NCBI RefSeq assembly: GCF_014268495.2
Contig: NZ_CP077087.1
Coordinates: forward strand, 975,001-1,039,000
Length of the DNA stretch: 64,000 nt
Direction of reading: 5' to 3'
Source: Pseudomonas monsensis
GTDB taxonomy: Bacteria; Pseudomonadota; Gammaproteobacteria; Pseudomonadales; Pseudomonadaceae
Positions 9,365-17,946 of the stretch are shown here, piece after piece. How positions within the stretch are numbered: the first letter of the stretch is position 1; every line of letters starts with the position of its first letter. The notes under the pieces were generated by a model. That model saw nothing but the letters and a program-made list of their open reading frames with translations, was not told the origin of the DNA and searched no databases. A program made the translations under genes and the position numbers.

Positions 9365-9476
9365 ACATCTGGTGTTTTACCGATGCAGTAGCGCTGCCCC
9401 TGCCTGAGTGGGGCTTCGCGGTCGATAACCTTGCCCAAGGTTGCGATCAGTCTTTGTCCTCCGAAGAGGATTGCCG

Positions 9477-9848
9477 GTGGCCAAAAAAGCCGCATCCTTC
9501 GCCGCCCTGGGCGGTCTGGTATTTTCCACCGACGCAGGTCGTCATTGCCCGGAATGCAGTAAGCCGGTGGACGCCTGTATCTGCAAACAAACCGTGATCC
9601 CGGCCGGGGACGGCATTGCCCGCGTGCGTCGCGAGAGCAAGGGCCGTGGCGGCAAGACGGTGACCACCATCACCGGCGTGCCACTGGCCGAAGACGCGCT
9701 CAAAGAGCTGGCGACAACGTTGAAGAAACGTTGTGGCACCGGCGGGGCGTTGAAGGACGGGGTCATCGAAATCCAGGGCGATCATGTCGAGCTACTCTTG
9801 GCCGAGTTGATCAAGCACGGTTTCAAGGCGAAGAAGTCCGGCGGCTAG
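9477..9848 (+). CDS. Sui1/YciH-type translation initiation factor homologue
   Basis: Bacterial relative of eukaryotic eIF1; the E. coli member binds the 30S subunit and affects initiation fidelity. 123 residues: the SUI1 domain occupies about 45-120, with LKKRCGTGGALKDGVIEIQGDH as its signature region. Start is GTG at 9477, chosen because GAGGA lies seven bases before it and the protein then begins MAKKAASFA; an upstream in-frame codon at 9441 adds an unconserved-looking extension. Unusual feature: a CPEC...CIC cysteine cluster near residues 24-36, ahead of the SUI1 domain. Lies between the Nudix gene and speA. Confidence 0.88.
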   Translation: MAKKAASFAALGGLVFSTDAGRHCPECSKPVDACICKQTVIPAGDGIARVRRESKGRGGKTVTTITGVPLAEDALKELATTLKKRCGTGGALKDGVIEIQGDHVELLLAELIKHGFKAKKSGG

Positions 9849-9852
9849 CAGC

Positions 9853-9929
9853 CTCTGTGAAAACCACCTGCGGCTTGATCCGGTTCTGCAATGTTCAGCG
9901 CCGGCGTCGTCTCCATGGTTTTCACAGAG
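9853..9929. repeat. 14-bp perfect inverted repeat between sui1 and speA
   Basis: CTCTGTGAAAACCA at 9853-9866 is repeated inverted at 9916-9929, enclosing 49 bases. The left arm begins a few bases after the Sui1 stop codon. No T-tract follows, so it is not a typical terminator. Confidence 0.7.
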
Positions 9930-10065
9930 CCTGTTCATACCGGTTTCTAAACTACACGCGGTCAGTGCGGTCTACCGCCGCGCTGACGAATCGTCATTTT
10001 CATTCTTTAGACTGCGCCGGCCTGCGATCAGGCGACGCACTATGACTTCTTTATAGGGGACTTCG

Positions 10066-11979
10066 ATGTCCGTACGACGCACACGTAAAGACGATGGCAG
10101 CCAATGGACAGTTGCGGACAGCCGCAGTGTTTACGGGATTCGCCATTGGGGGGCCGGGTATTTCGCGATCAATGACGCCGGTCGCGTCGAAGTTCGTCCG
10201 AACGGCCCGAGCAGCTCGCCTATCGACCTGTTCGAACAAGTCGATCAACTGCGCAAGAGCGGTTTGTCCTTGCCGTTGCTGGTTCGTTTCCCCGACATCC
10301 TGCAAGACCGCGTCCGTCAGCTGACCGGTGCCTTCGACTCGAACATCGAGCGCCTGGAGTACCAGAGCAAGTACACCGCGCTGTACCCGATCAAGGTCAA
10401 CCAGCAAGAAGCGGTAATCGAGAACATCATCGCCACCCAGAACGTTTCCATCGGTCTGGAAGCCGGCTCCAAGCCTGAGCTGCTGGCGGTGCTGGCACTG
10501 GCGCCAAAGGGCGGCACCATCGTCTGCAACGGTTACAAGGACCGCGAGTTCATCCGTCTGGCGCTGATGGGCCAGAAGCTCGGCCACAACGTGTTCATCG
10601 TGATCGAGAAAGAATCCGAAGTCGGCCTGGTGATCGAAGAAGCCGCTTCGCTGAAGGTCAAGCCACAGGTCGGCCTGCGCGTGCGCCTGTCGTCGCTGGC
10701 CTCGTCGAAGTGGGCGGACACCGGTGGCGAGAAATCCAAATTCGGTCTGTCGGCGGCGCAACTGTTGTCGGTGGTCGAGCGTTTTCGCGCGGCTGGCCTG
10801 GATCAGGGCATTCGCCTGCTGCACTTCCACATGGGCTCGCAGATCGCCAACCTGGCTGACTACCAGCACGGTTTCAAGGAAGCGATCCGTTACTACGGCG
10901 AGTTGCGCAACCTTGGCCTGCCGGTCGATCACATCGACGTCGGCGGCGGTCTGGGTGTCGACTACGACGGTACCCACTCGCGCAATGCCAGTTCGATCAA
11001 CTACGACATGGACGACTACGCCGGTGTCGTGGTCGGCATGCTCAAGGAATTCTGCGACGCGCAGAGCCTGCCGCATCCGCACATCTTCTCCGAAAGCGGC
11101 CGCTCGCTGACCGCGCACCACGCGATGCTGGTGGTGCAGGTGACCGACGTCGAGAAACACAACGACGAAATCCCGCTGATCGAAAACAAGGAAAACCTGC
11201 CGGAAACCGTGCAGTGGCTGGTCGACCTGCTCGGCCCGACCGACATTGAAATGGTCACCGAAACCTACTGGCGCGCCACCCACTACATGAGCGACGTGGC
11301 GTCGCAGTACGCCGACGGCAAGCTGACCCTGGCCGAAAAAGCCCTGGCCGAGCAATGCTACTTCGCCGTGTGCCGCCGCCTGCACAACTCGCTGAAGGCG
11401 CGTCAGCGTTCGCACCGTCAGGTGCTCGACGAACTCAATGACAAGCTGGCCGACAAGTACATCTGCAACTTCTCGGTGTTCCAGAGCCTGCCGGACACCT
11501 GGGCTATCGACCAGGTCCTGCCGATCATCCCGCTGCATCGTCTGGATGAAGAGCCGCTGCGTCGTGCGGTCCTGCAGGACCTGACGTGCGACTCCGACGG
11601 CAAGATCAACCAGTACGTCGACGAGCAGAGCATCGAGACCAGCCTGCCGGTGCACGGTTTGAATGAAGGTGAAGATTACCTGCTGGGCGTGTTCCTGGTC
11701 GGCGCCTATCAGGAAATCCTCGGCGACATGCACAACCTGTTCGGTGACACCGATTCGGTGAACATCTATCAGAACGCCGATGGCAGCGTGTACCACGCCG
11801 GTATCGAAACCCACGACACCATCGAAGACATGCTGCGTTACGTGCACTTGTCGCCGGAAGAACTGATGACTCACTACCGCGACAAGTGCGCCAGTGCCCG
11901 CATCAGTGCCAGCGAACGCACGCAGTTCCTCGATGCCTTGCGTCTGGGCCTGACCCGCTCCTCCTACCTGTCTTCCTGA
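10066..11979 (+). CDS. speA: Biosynthetic arginine decarboxylase
   Basis: PLP enzyme converting arginine to agmatine, the entry to putrescine and spermidine synthesis. 637 residues, the full length of the family. Visible: the PLP-binding lysine K110 in LYPIKVNQQ, a TIM-barrel domain through about residue 350 with the PLP-phosphate loop DVGGGLGVDYDG, and the C-terminal beta domain with NFSVFQSLPDTWAIDQ. Start ATG 10066 has AGGGGA at good spacing. It stands alone; hairpins, not another housekeeping gene, follow it. Confidence 0.97.
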   Translation: MSVRRTRKDDGSQWTVADSRSVYGIRHWGAGYFAINDAGRVEVRPNGPSSSPIDLFEQVDQLRKSGLSLPLLVRFPDILQDRVRQLTGAFDSNIERLEYQSKYTALYPIKVNQQEAVIENIIATQNVSIGLEAGSKPELLAVLALAPKGGTIVCNGYKDREFIRLALMGQKLGHNVFIVIEKESEVGLVIEEAASLKVKPQVGLRVRLSSLASSKWADTGGEKSKFGLSAAQLLSVVERFRAAGLDQGIRLLHFHMGSQIANLADYQHGFKEAIRYYGELRNLGLPVDHIDVGGGLGVDYDGTHSRNASSINYDMDDYAGVVVGMLKEFCDAQSLPHPHIFSESGRSLTAHHAMLVVQVTDVEKHNDEIPLIENKENLPETVQWLVDLLGPTDIEMVTETYWRATHYMSDVASQYADGKLTLAEKALAEQCYFAVCRRLHNSLKARQRSHRQVLDELNDKLADKYICNFSVFQSLPDTWAIDQVLPIIPLHRLDEEPLRRAVLQDLTCDSDGKINQYVDEQSIETSLPVHGLNEGEDYLLGVFLVGAYQEILGDMHNLFGDTDSVNIYQNADGSVYHAGIETHDTIEDMLRYVHLSPEELMTHYRDKCASARISASERTQFLDALRLGLTRSSYLSS

Positions 11980-12005
11980 GGCCAGGTTGCCTGCTCACCG
12001 GGTTG

Positions 12006-12097
12006 TCTGAAGTTTTTCCGCTTACAGCGGAAACTTCAGATGATCCGGTGGGACATTTCTCCAAATCCGCGCGAAAAACCTGGCTACCTCAGCCAGG
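12006..12097. other. Two hairpins between speA and vgrG
   Basis: A stem TCTGAAGT...AGCGG/CTTCAGA spans 12006-12040 (two-base bulge), and a second perfect 7-bp stem CCTGGCT/AGCCAGG with a 5-base loop spans 12079-12097. Neither has a following T-tract. They may end the speA message or sit in the vgrG leader; the function is not shown. Confidence 0.5.
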
Positions 12098-12212
12098 AAA
12101 GTCATCTGGTCTGCTTTTCGCGTAGGTCATTTCCTAAGTTGAACTTCGGCACTCTACTCGGCCATGGCTCTCGGCGAGAATCCCCGACCGCCCCTCCTGT
12201 AGAGATCCGCCT

Positions 12213-13550
12213 ATGTTCGATCCAGTCAACGAGCCGTCCTTTCGTCTCGATGTAGCGGGTCTGTCCGACCCCTTCGAAGTTCTGGCCTTTACCGGAAGTG
12301 AGGGCATCAGCGAGCCCTTTGCCTTTGACATCGACCTGTTGATCGCTGACCCGCACCTGGACCTTGCCGGTCTGTTGTACCGCTGCGCCTTCCTGCAGTT
12401 CGGCCCATTGCGCGCAGGCCTGAACGGTCAGTTGCTGCGTGTGGTCCAGTACGAGCACGGCGAGGGGTTGCGGTTATGTCGTGTTTCGCTGGGGCCGAAG
12501 CTGAGTTGTCTGGCGCTGCGTTTCAGTCAGCGGATTTTCAGCGGCCGTTCGGTGCCGCAGATTTTGATGCAGGTCCTCAAGGAGCATGGAATTGTCGGTG
12601 CACAATGCCGGTTTGACCTGCATGGCGACTATCCGCCACGCGCCTTTTGCACTCAGTACCGCGAGTCTGATCTGCAATTTGTCCAGCGTCTGTGCGCGCA
12701 GGCGCACATCCACTACTACTTCGAGCATGGGCGTGACGGGCATTGCCTGGTCTTCGGCGATGACCCCGGGCAATTGCCCGGAGCTGGCGCGGCGTCCTTC
12801 GATCACCTCGGCAAATCGCCGGCAGTACGTCGCTGGCAACTGCAGGCGGGCACACGAGCCGGCGGCGAGACTGCCCCGGCGTTGCGCACGGCTGAGGGGC
12901 AATCGGATCTGTCGGCCCTGCGCAGCGGGCAGTGGCTGTCGCTGCACGGCCATCCCTTTGCCGAGTGCAACCGGCACTGGCTGCTGAGCCGGATCGAACA
13001 TCGCGCCGATACTGGCGCTGAACCGCCCTACAGCAATCGCATCGCGGGCGTCGCGCAAATGCTGGCGCCTGCCGCTACCGCCCGGCTCAGGCCACCGATG
13101 CACAGTCTGCAACGGGCCTGGGTGGTGTCGGTTGACGAGCCGCGCCCGGATCATTCGCGACCGGTGGCGGTGCAGTTCGACTGGCTCTATCAAGGCGAAG
13201 GTGCCGCCGCGAGCCATTGCTGGCTGCCGCTCGCCCCGTCACTGAACGCGACCTCGCTGGCGACCCTGCGTGAAGGTGTCGAGGTGGTGGTGAGTTTTCT
13301 TGAGGGCGACCCGGATCAACCCGTGATCAGCGGGGTATTGCTGGAACCGGCACTTGCCGACGACAACGAAGAAGGCGAGCCGGTTTTCGCTGACGAACTG
13401 CCAAGTGCCGGGTTTGCGCAATGGCTGAAGTCGGCGGAACCGATGTTGCTGTTGTGTCTGGTGCCCGGTGGTGGCAGTTACCAGCATTGTCCGGCGTCGG
13501 TGTGCAGCTGTCGGTTGCTCGCTTCGCTGGACCAGAGCGGCGCACCATGA
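12213..13550 (+). CDS. vgrG: Short VgrG-family type VI secretion spike protein
   Basis: VgrG trimers form the tip of the type VI secretion needle. This 445-residue copy has the gp27-like domains (about 10-330; typical segments are FAFDIDLL, YRESDLQFVQRL and HYYFEHG) and an OB-fold (about 340-420, WLPLAPS...GVEVVVSFLEGDPDQPVISG). It then stops after a short cysteine-containing tail (LLLCLVPGGGSYQHCP), without the long beta-helix needle of standard 600-700-residue VgrGs. The reading frame is intact and ends in an ATGA overlap with the next gene, so the short length looks like a real gene end rather than a frameshift. No other T6SS structural gene lies in the window. Confidence 0.82.
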   Translation: MFDPVNEPSFRLDVAGLSDPFEVLAFTGSEGISEPFAFDIDLLIADPHLDLAGLLYRCAFLQFGPLRAGLNGQLLRVVQYEHGEGLRLCRVSLGPKLSCLALRFSQRIFSGRSVPQILMQVLKEHGIVGAQCRFDLHGDYPPRAFCTQYRESDLQFVQRLCAQAHIHYYFEHGRDGHCLVFGDDPGQLPGAGAASFDHLGKSPAVRRWQLQAGTRAGGETAPALRTAEGQSDLSALRSGQWLSLHGHPFAECNRHWLLSRIEHRADTGAEPPYSNRIAGVAQMLAPAATARLRPPMHSLQRAWVVSVDEPRPDHSRPVAVQFDWLYQGEGAAASHCWLPLAPSLNATSLATLREGVEVVVSFLEGDPDQPVISGVLLEPALADDNEEGEPVFADELPSAGFAQWLKSAEPMLLLCLVPGGGSYQHCPASVCSCRLLASLDQSGAP

Positions 13551-14341
13551 GCGGCGCGGCGCTTGAGCCACCTGCGCGGTGGTTGCTGCTCGACGGTCCC
13601 GACGCGCCCCGTGCCCTGGCGGTATTGCGCCAGAGCTTCGTCGCGGTGCGCCGCTGGCAATTATTCGAGGGCACCGAGTTTCAACCGGTCAGCGACGTGG
13701 GCCCGGTGTTGGTCGACTTACAGGCTCAAAGCGCGTTGGCAGCGTTGTGTCACCACGATCCGTTTACCTGGCGCGGGCTGCTGCTCGACTCAGATGCCTC
13801 GGAGCAGCTGCTGTTGAGTCACCTGCGGCGCATGCTGACGGTTTCGTTCGGCCGCAATCACCGGGCCTTGCTCGGCTATTACAACCGCCAGACCGCGAGC
13901 TATTTCTTCGACGCCTGCGATGCCGCCGAGCTGAGTCGCTGGCTGGGGCCGATCCGCCGGTTGCGCTGGTTCGGCGGCACCTGGCCCGATCGGGCGATCG
14001 GCAGTCAAGGCTGGCAGCAATTGCGCAATCCGCAGTGGCCGGTCGAACCCTTGGGGATCGAACAAAGCCTCACGTATCGTCAGCGCGAGCGGTTGCAGAC
14101 GTGCCTGCTGGAACAGCACATCTGGCGCTGGAGCCAAGCGATGGGAACCGATTACGCGTGCATGGCCTCCCATGTTCAGCAAGGTCTGGCCCTGGGTTTC
14201 AGCGAACGGACGGTGCTGGATGCCTGGTTGTGGCTACGCTTGCAGCATCCCCGGGCGGAACTGCCAGACTTTCCGCGCGCGCTGACCGCGCAGGAGCGGC
14301 TCGACCATGTGCGGCGGTACTGGCAGAAAGATCAATCGTGA
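13547..14341 (+). CDS. DUF4123 domain protein (T6SS adaptor-like)
   Basis: DUF4123 proteins (Tap/TEC) load effectors on a cognate VgrG. 264 residues starting MSGAALEPPARWLLLDG; the domain covers about 10-140, with the family features LVDLQAQSALAAL and GLLLDSDAS...LLSHLRRML and the segment ALLGYYNRQTASYFF. The start overlaps the vgrG stop (ATGA), implying translational coupling. The C-terminal half (150-264) is helical. The expected downstream effector is not obvious: the next gene encodes a lipobox hydrolase. Family call fairly sure; role inferred from context. Confidence 0.8.
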   Translation: MSGAALEPPARWLLLDGPDAPRALAVLRQSFVAVRRWQLFEGTEFQPVSDVGPVLVDLQAQSALAALCHHDPFTWRGLLLDSDASEQLLLSHLRRMLTVSFGRNHRALLGYYNRQTASYFFDACDAAELSRWLGPIRRLRWFGGTWPDRAIGSQGWQQLRNPQWPVEPLGIEQSLTYRQRERLQTCLLEQHIWRWSQAMGTDYACMASHVQQGLALGFSERTVLDAWLWLRLQHPRAELPDFPRALTAQERLDHVRRYWQKDQS

Positions 14342-14353
14342 GGTAAGGCGTCC

Positions 14354-15229
14354 ATGGCAAATCCTTCGCGGCAGTGGTTCGGCACAGTCCTCGGCGGGCT
14401 CCTGCTGATGGTGCTGACAGGGTGTTCACCGGTCAGGCTGCTGAATGCGCTGACCCCCGACGACACCTTCCACCGAACCGCCGGCATTGCCTATGGCGCC
14501 GATCCACGGCAGAAACTCGACGTGTACATGCCACGCCAGCCACTGGAAGGGGCGCCGGTGGTGGTGTTTTTCTACGGCGGCAGCTGGAACAGCGGCGATC
14601 GCGGCGATTACGCCTTTGTCGGCGAGGCCTTGGCGTCGCGGGGAATCGTCGCGGTGCTGGCGGATTATCGACTGTACCCGCAAGTGCGTTATCCGCTGTT
14701 TCTCGAGGACTCGGCGCAGGCGGTGGCCTGGACCCGGGCACACATACGCGCGTTCTCCGGCAACCCGCAGCGCCTGTACCTGATGGGCCACAGTTCCGGG
14801 GCCTACAACGCGGCGATGCTGGCGCTGGACCCAGGCCTGCTGGGGGCGGTGGGCATGTCGTCGAAAGACCTCAGCGGCTGGATCGGTCTGGCCGGCCCTT
14901 ATGATTTTCTGCCGATCAAGAATGCCGACGTGCGCCCGGTGTTTTTCTGGCCGGACTCACCGCCGCAATCGCAACCGATCAACCATGTCAGGCAGGGCGA
15001 ACCCCCGGCGCTGCTGATCGCCGCGACCCGGGACACTCTGGTCAACCCGACGCGCAACACCGCAGGCCTGGCACGCAAACTGCGCGAGGCGGGCGTGCCG
15101 GTTCAGGACCTGTACTACTCGCGGCCCAGTCATGTGACGCTGGTGGCAACCCTGTCACGACCGCTTCGGCGTCTGGCGCCGGTGCTCGACCAGGTGGTGT
15201 TATTCGTCAAGCACACGCCGGTTCAGTGA
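14354..15229 (+). CDS. Lipoprotein alpha/beta hydrolase (carboxylesterase-like)
   Basis: 291 residues with a type II signal and lipobox LTGC (C24), so probably lipid-anchored in the envelope. The mature part is an alpha/beta hydrolase: oxyanion segment FFYGGSW, nucleophile elbow GHSSGA (S147), likely acid D227 in AATRDTLVNP and H260 in RPSHVTL. Closest in look to the carboxylesterase/BD-FAE group. Twelve bases after the DUF4123 stop, so in the vgrG operon. It could be an esterase unrelated to secretion, or part of the T6SS module; nothing in the sequence decides this. The last 7 bases overlap the convergent MATE gene. Confidence 0.8.
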   Translation: MANPSRQWFGTVLGGLLLMVLTGCSPVRLLNALTPDDTFHRTAGIAYGADPRQKLDVYMPRQPLEGAPVVVFFYGGSWNSGDRGDYAFVGEALASRGIVAVLADYRLYPQVRYPLFLEDSAQAVAWTRAHIRAFSGNPQRLYLMGHSSGAYNAAMLALDPGLLGAVGMSSKDLSGWIGLAGPYDFLPIKNADVRPVFFWPDSPPQSQPINHVRQGEPPALLIAATRDTLVNPTRNTAGLARKLREAGVPVQDLYYSRPSHVTLVATLSRPLRRLAPVLDQVVLFVKHTPVQ

Positions 15230-16572
15230 ACACCGCCGCTGAACCAGCCGTCGTGACGTCGCAGCCACAGGGCTATGCCACCGAGGGTCAGGCTGCGCAG
15301 GACCATGAACAGCAGGAAAGAGATCCACAGCCCGTGATTGCCCAGCCCTTGCAACGCCCAGGCAAACGGCAACAGCAGGGCGATGGTCAGCAGCATGCCG
15401 TTGCGCATTTCCCGCGCGCGGGTGGCGCCAATGAACAGGCCGTCGAGCAGGTAGCTCCAGACCGCAATCAACGGCAGCACGGCGAGATACGGCAGGTAGA
15501 TGAACGCCGTGTCGCGTACGTTCTGGATGTTGGTCTGCATTTCGATGAACAAGTGCCCGGCCAGCAGAAACAATGCGGCAAACCCCAGGCTGGCGATCAG
15601 TGACCAGCCACCGGCCACCACCAGCGAACGGCGCAGCGCGAGGCGATCACGAGCACCGATGGCATGGCCGCACAAGGCTTCGACCGCATGGGCCAGACCA
15701 TCCAGCGCATGGGCCGTCAGCAGCAGGCCGTTGAGCAGCAGCGCATTGGCGGCGACGGTCGCATCGCCCAGCCGCGCGCCTTGTACGGTGATCATGAAAA
15801 ACACCGATTGCAGGGCCAGGCTGCGGATGAAGATGTCGCGATTGACCGCCAGCAGCGGGCGCCAGCTGTGCCACAGCTTCAACGCGGCCCAGGCGATGTG
15901 CCCGGGATAGGCGCGCAAGGCGCCACGGGTCAACCACAGGCCGAGCAGGGCGCCGCTCCATTCGGCGATCACCGAAGCCCGGGCCGAACCGACCACGCCC
16001 CATTCCAGGCCAATGACGAACCATAGGTTGAGGGCGATGTTGATCAGGTTGGTGCTCAGCAGAATCGCCAGTGGTGCGCGGGCGTTCTGGGTGCCGAGGA
16101 ACCAGCCGACCAGCGCATAACTGGCCAGCGCGGCCGGCAGGCCGAACAACCGGGTGTGAAAGAAGTCGCGGGTCAGTTGATCGAGTTCGGCCGACGGCTG
16201 CATGAAGTGCAACGCGACCTCGCTCAATGGCACGCCGAGGGTGCCGAGCACCAGCGCCAGGCCCATCGCCAGCAACAAGCCCTGCAACAGAGTCTGCCGC
16301 AACGCCGCACCATCGCTGCGCCCGGCAGCCTGTGCGGCAAACCCGGTGGTACCCATGCGCAGAAACCCCATGGCCCAGGCCAGAAAGGTGTACAGGCTGG
16401 CGCCGACCGCCACCGCCCCCAATTGATGGGCATGGGGCAAGTGTCCGATGACAGTGCTGTCGACCAGCGCCACCAGTGGCACGGAAATATTGGAAAGAAT
16501 CATCGGCGCGGCAAGCGCCCAGACCTTGCGGTGAGTCGGGCGGTCGCGCCAGTCGGCAATCAGGTTGGACAT
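15223..16572 (-). CDS. MATE family efflux transporter (DinF-like)
   Basis: Cation-coupled multidrug/metabolite exporter of the inner membrane. 449 residues with about 12 hydrophobic helices in two halves; N-terminal APMILSNISVPLVALVDSTVIGHL is typical of the DinF branch, and the second half shows RSLALQSVFFMITVQGARLGD. Start ATG 16572 follows AAGGAG. Its promoter side faces the 103-bp repeat array. Substrate unknown. Confidence 0.9.
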   Translation of the reverse strand: MSNLIADWRDRPTHRKVWALAAPMILSNISVPLVALVDSTVIGHLPHAHQLGAVAVGASLYTFLAWAMGFLRMGTTGFAAQAAGRSDGAALRQTLLQGLLLAMGLALVLGTLGVPLSEVALHFMQPSAELDQLTRDFFHTRLFGLPAALASYALVGWFLGTQNARAPLAILLSTNLINIALNLWFVIGLEWGVVGSARASVIAEWSGALLGLWLTRGALRAYPGHIAWAALKLWHSWRPLLAVNRDIFIRSLALQSVFFMITVQGARLGDATVAANALLLNGLLLTAHALDGLAHAVEALCGHAIGARDRLALRRSLVVAGGWSLIASLGFAALFLLAGHLFIEMQTNIQNVRDTAFIYLPYLAVLPLIAVWSYLLDGLFIGATRAREMRNGMLLTIALLLPFAWALQGLGNHGLWISFLLFMVLRSLTLGGIALWLRRHDGWFSGGVH

Positions 16573-16611
16573 GCGGGCTCCTTGGGAGCTGCATTGTAGC
16601 GGTAGAAGCGA

Positions 16612-17171
16612 CCCTCACCCCAGCCCTCTCCCGGAGGGAGAGGGAGCCGACCTCTGGCGTTTTCAAAACCGGAGTTCGACGCGGTATCGCAAGTCGGTGT
16701 ACTTCTCGAAAACACTCCGGTCAGTGCCCTTTCCCGGTGGGAGAGGGCGCCGATCTCTGGCGTTTTCAAAACCGGAGTTCGACGCGGTATCGCAAGTCGG
16801 TGTACTTCTCGAAAACACTTCGGTCAGTCCCCTCTCCCGGTGCGAGAGGGAGCCGATCTCTGGTGTTTTCAAAACCGGAGTTCGACGCGGTATTGCAAGT
16901 CGGTGTATTTCTCGAAAACACTCCGGTCAGTCCCCTCTCCCGGTGGGAGAGTGAGCCGACCTCTGGCGTTTTCAAAACCGGAGTTCGACGCGGTATTGCA
17001 AGTCGGTGTATTTCTCGAAAACACTCCGATCAGTCCCCTCTCCCGGTGGGAGAGGGCGCCGATCTCTGGCGTTTTCAAAACCGGAGTTCGACGCGGTATT
17101 GCAAGTCGGTGTATTTCTCGAAAACACTCCGGTCAGTCCCCTCTCCCTCCGGGAGAGGGTTAGGGTGAGGG
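16612..17171. repeat. Dispersed repeat element with five 103-bp tandem units
   Basis: Inverted termini of the form CCCTCACCC...CCCTCTCCCGGAGGGAGAGGG (left 16612-16644, right 17139-17171, about 31 of 33 matching) enclose five near-identical direct repeats of exactly 103 bp starting at 16652, 16755, 16858, 16961 and 17064. Each unit has CTCTGGCGTTTTCAAAACCG near its start and a hairpin CCTCTCCC-GGT-GGGAGAGG near its end. Units differ by a few substitutions only. 103 is not a multiple of three, so any frame is broken at each unit: not coding. Related single-unit copies occur at 42970-43165 and 46538-48003. Confidence 0.92.
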
Positions 17172-17184
17172 GCTTTTGAAGGCG

Positions 17185-17478
17185 TTAATGGATAATCCAG
17201 CTCAGTAACCACAACCCCAGCAGCAACCAGATGATCCCGGCAATGATCGACGCATTCATGAACGCACGGATCGCTGACCACAACAGCATCAAGCCGACAA
17301 TCAGCGCGAGGATGCTGATGATCGAGGTGTCCATGCCCAGCGTCCTGGCCAGCCCATCGACGAAATTGCCGCCGGCGTTGCTCAGAATGTTGAACAAGCC
17401 GCTGAGCCCATCGACGATGAAGCGGATGATCGAGCCGAGTGCCTGGCCGAGCCATTCGAAAAAGCTTTCTACCTGCAT
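17185..17478 (-). CDS. Small hydrophobic membrane protein, function unknown
   Basis: 97 residues starting MQVESFFEWLGQ with ATG 17478 preceded by AGGA at about eight bases. The N-terminal third is amphipathic (FIVDGLSGLFNIL), followed by two strongly hydrophobic helices near 52-70 and 75-95 (SIISILALIVGLMLLW; ASIIAGIIWLLLGLWLL). It ends 13 bases from the repeat array. I do not recognise the family; codon use looks normal for the window, and the ribosome site supports it as a gene. Confidence 0.65.
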   Translation of the reverse strand: MQVESFFEWLGQALGSIIRFIVDGLSGLFNILSNAGGNFVDGLARTLGMDTSIISILALIVGLMLLWSAIRAFMNASIIAGIIWLLLGLWLLSWIIH

Positions 17479-17643
17479 GTGTGCATCCTGATGAAAAGAG
17501 CTGAGCCTTGGGCCGCAGCGGAGGTGGCCGAGTTCCCTGCAACTATAGAGGGTTTGCCTAAAGCCCGCTCCCACCAAAAGCGCAGCGCGCCGCTTGCCTT
17601 CAGGACGTATCCCCCCGAAGCTATACGCCTTCAGGAGAGCCCG

Positions 17644-17946
17644 ATGAACCTTGTTGAATTGACCGAACGCCTGCACGCCATTCGCGACCGTAATGACTGG
17701 CGACCATTTCACAGCCCGAAAAACCTCGCCATGGCCGCCAGCGTCGAGATGTCCGAACTGGTGGAGATTTTCCAGTGGCTGAGCGAAGACCAGTCGCGCC
17801 AGTTGCCGGCGGAAACACTGGCGCATGCCGGGCAGGAAGTCGGCGATATCGTCCTGTATTTGTTATTGCTCTGCAGTGAACTGGGCCTGGACATGAACGA
17901 AGTGGTGCGCGCCAAGCTCGCCGACAGCGAACGGCGGTTCAGCTGA
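17644..17946 (+). CDS. MazG-like nucleotide pyrophosphohydrolase
   Basis: Probably hydrolyses non-canonical nucleoside triphosphates to monophosphates. 100 residues, the size of the single-domain dCTPase/MazG-like group, with the two metal-binding pairs E35xxE38 (SVEMSELVE) and E65xxD68 (EVGDIVLYL). Start ATG 17644 has AGGAGAG at good spacing. Its stop overlaps the cmoM start (TGATG), so the two are translated together. Confidence 0.88.
   Translation: MNLVELTERLHAIRDRNDWRPFHSPKNLAMAASVEMSELVEIFQWLSEDQSRQLPAETLAHAGQEVGDIVLYLLLLCSELGLDMNEVVRAKLADSERRFS

Noticed and set aside
10051..11874. 600-codon open frame opposite speA
   Set aside because: Antisense shadow of a highly biased core gene; the product is His/Gln/Val-rich with no domain.
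13421..13546. Upstream 42-codon extension of the DUF4123 gene, or a frameshifted VgrG continuation
   Set aside because: Overlaps the coding end of vgrG without VgrG-like sequence; the ATGA junction at 13547 is a standard coupled start.
16560..17168. Series of 69-residue repeated open frames and a CRISPR-like appearance in the 103-bp array
   Set aside because: Unit length is not a multiple of three, so frames break at each unit; there are no variable spacers and no cas genes, so it is a plain tandem repeat.
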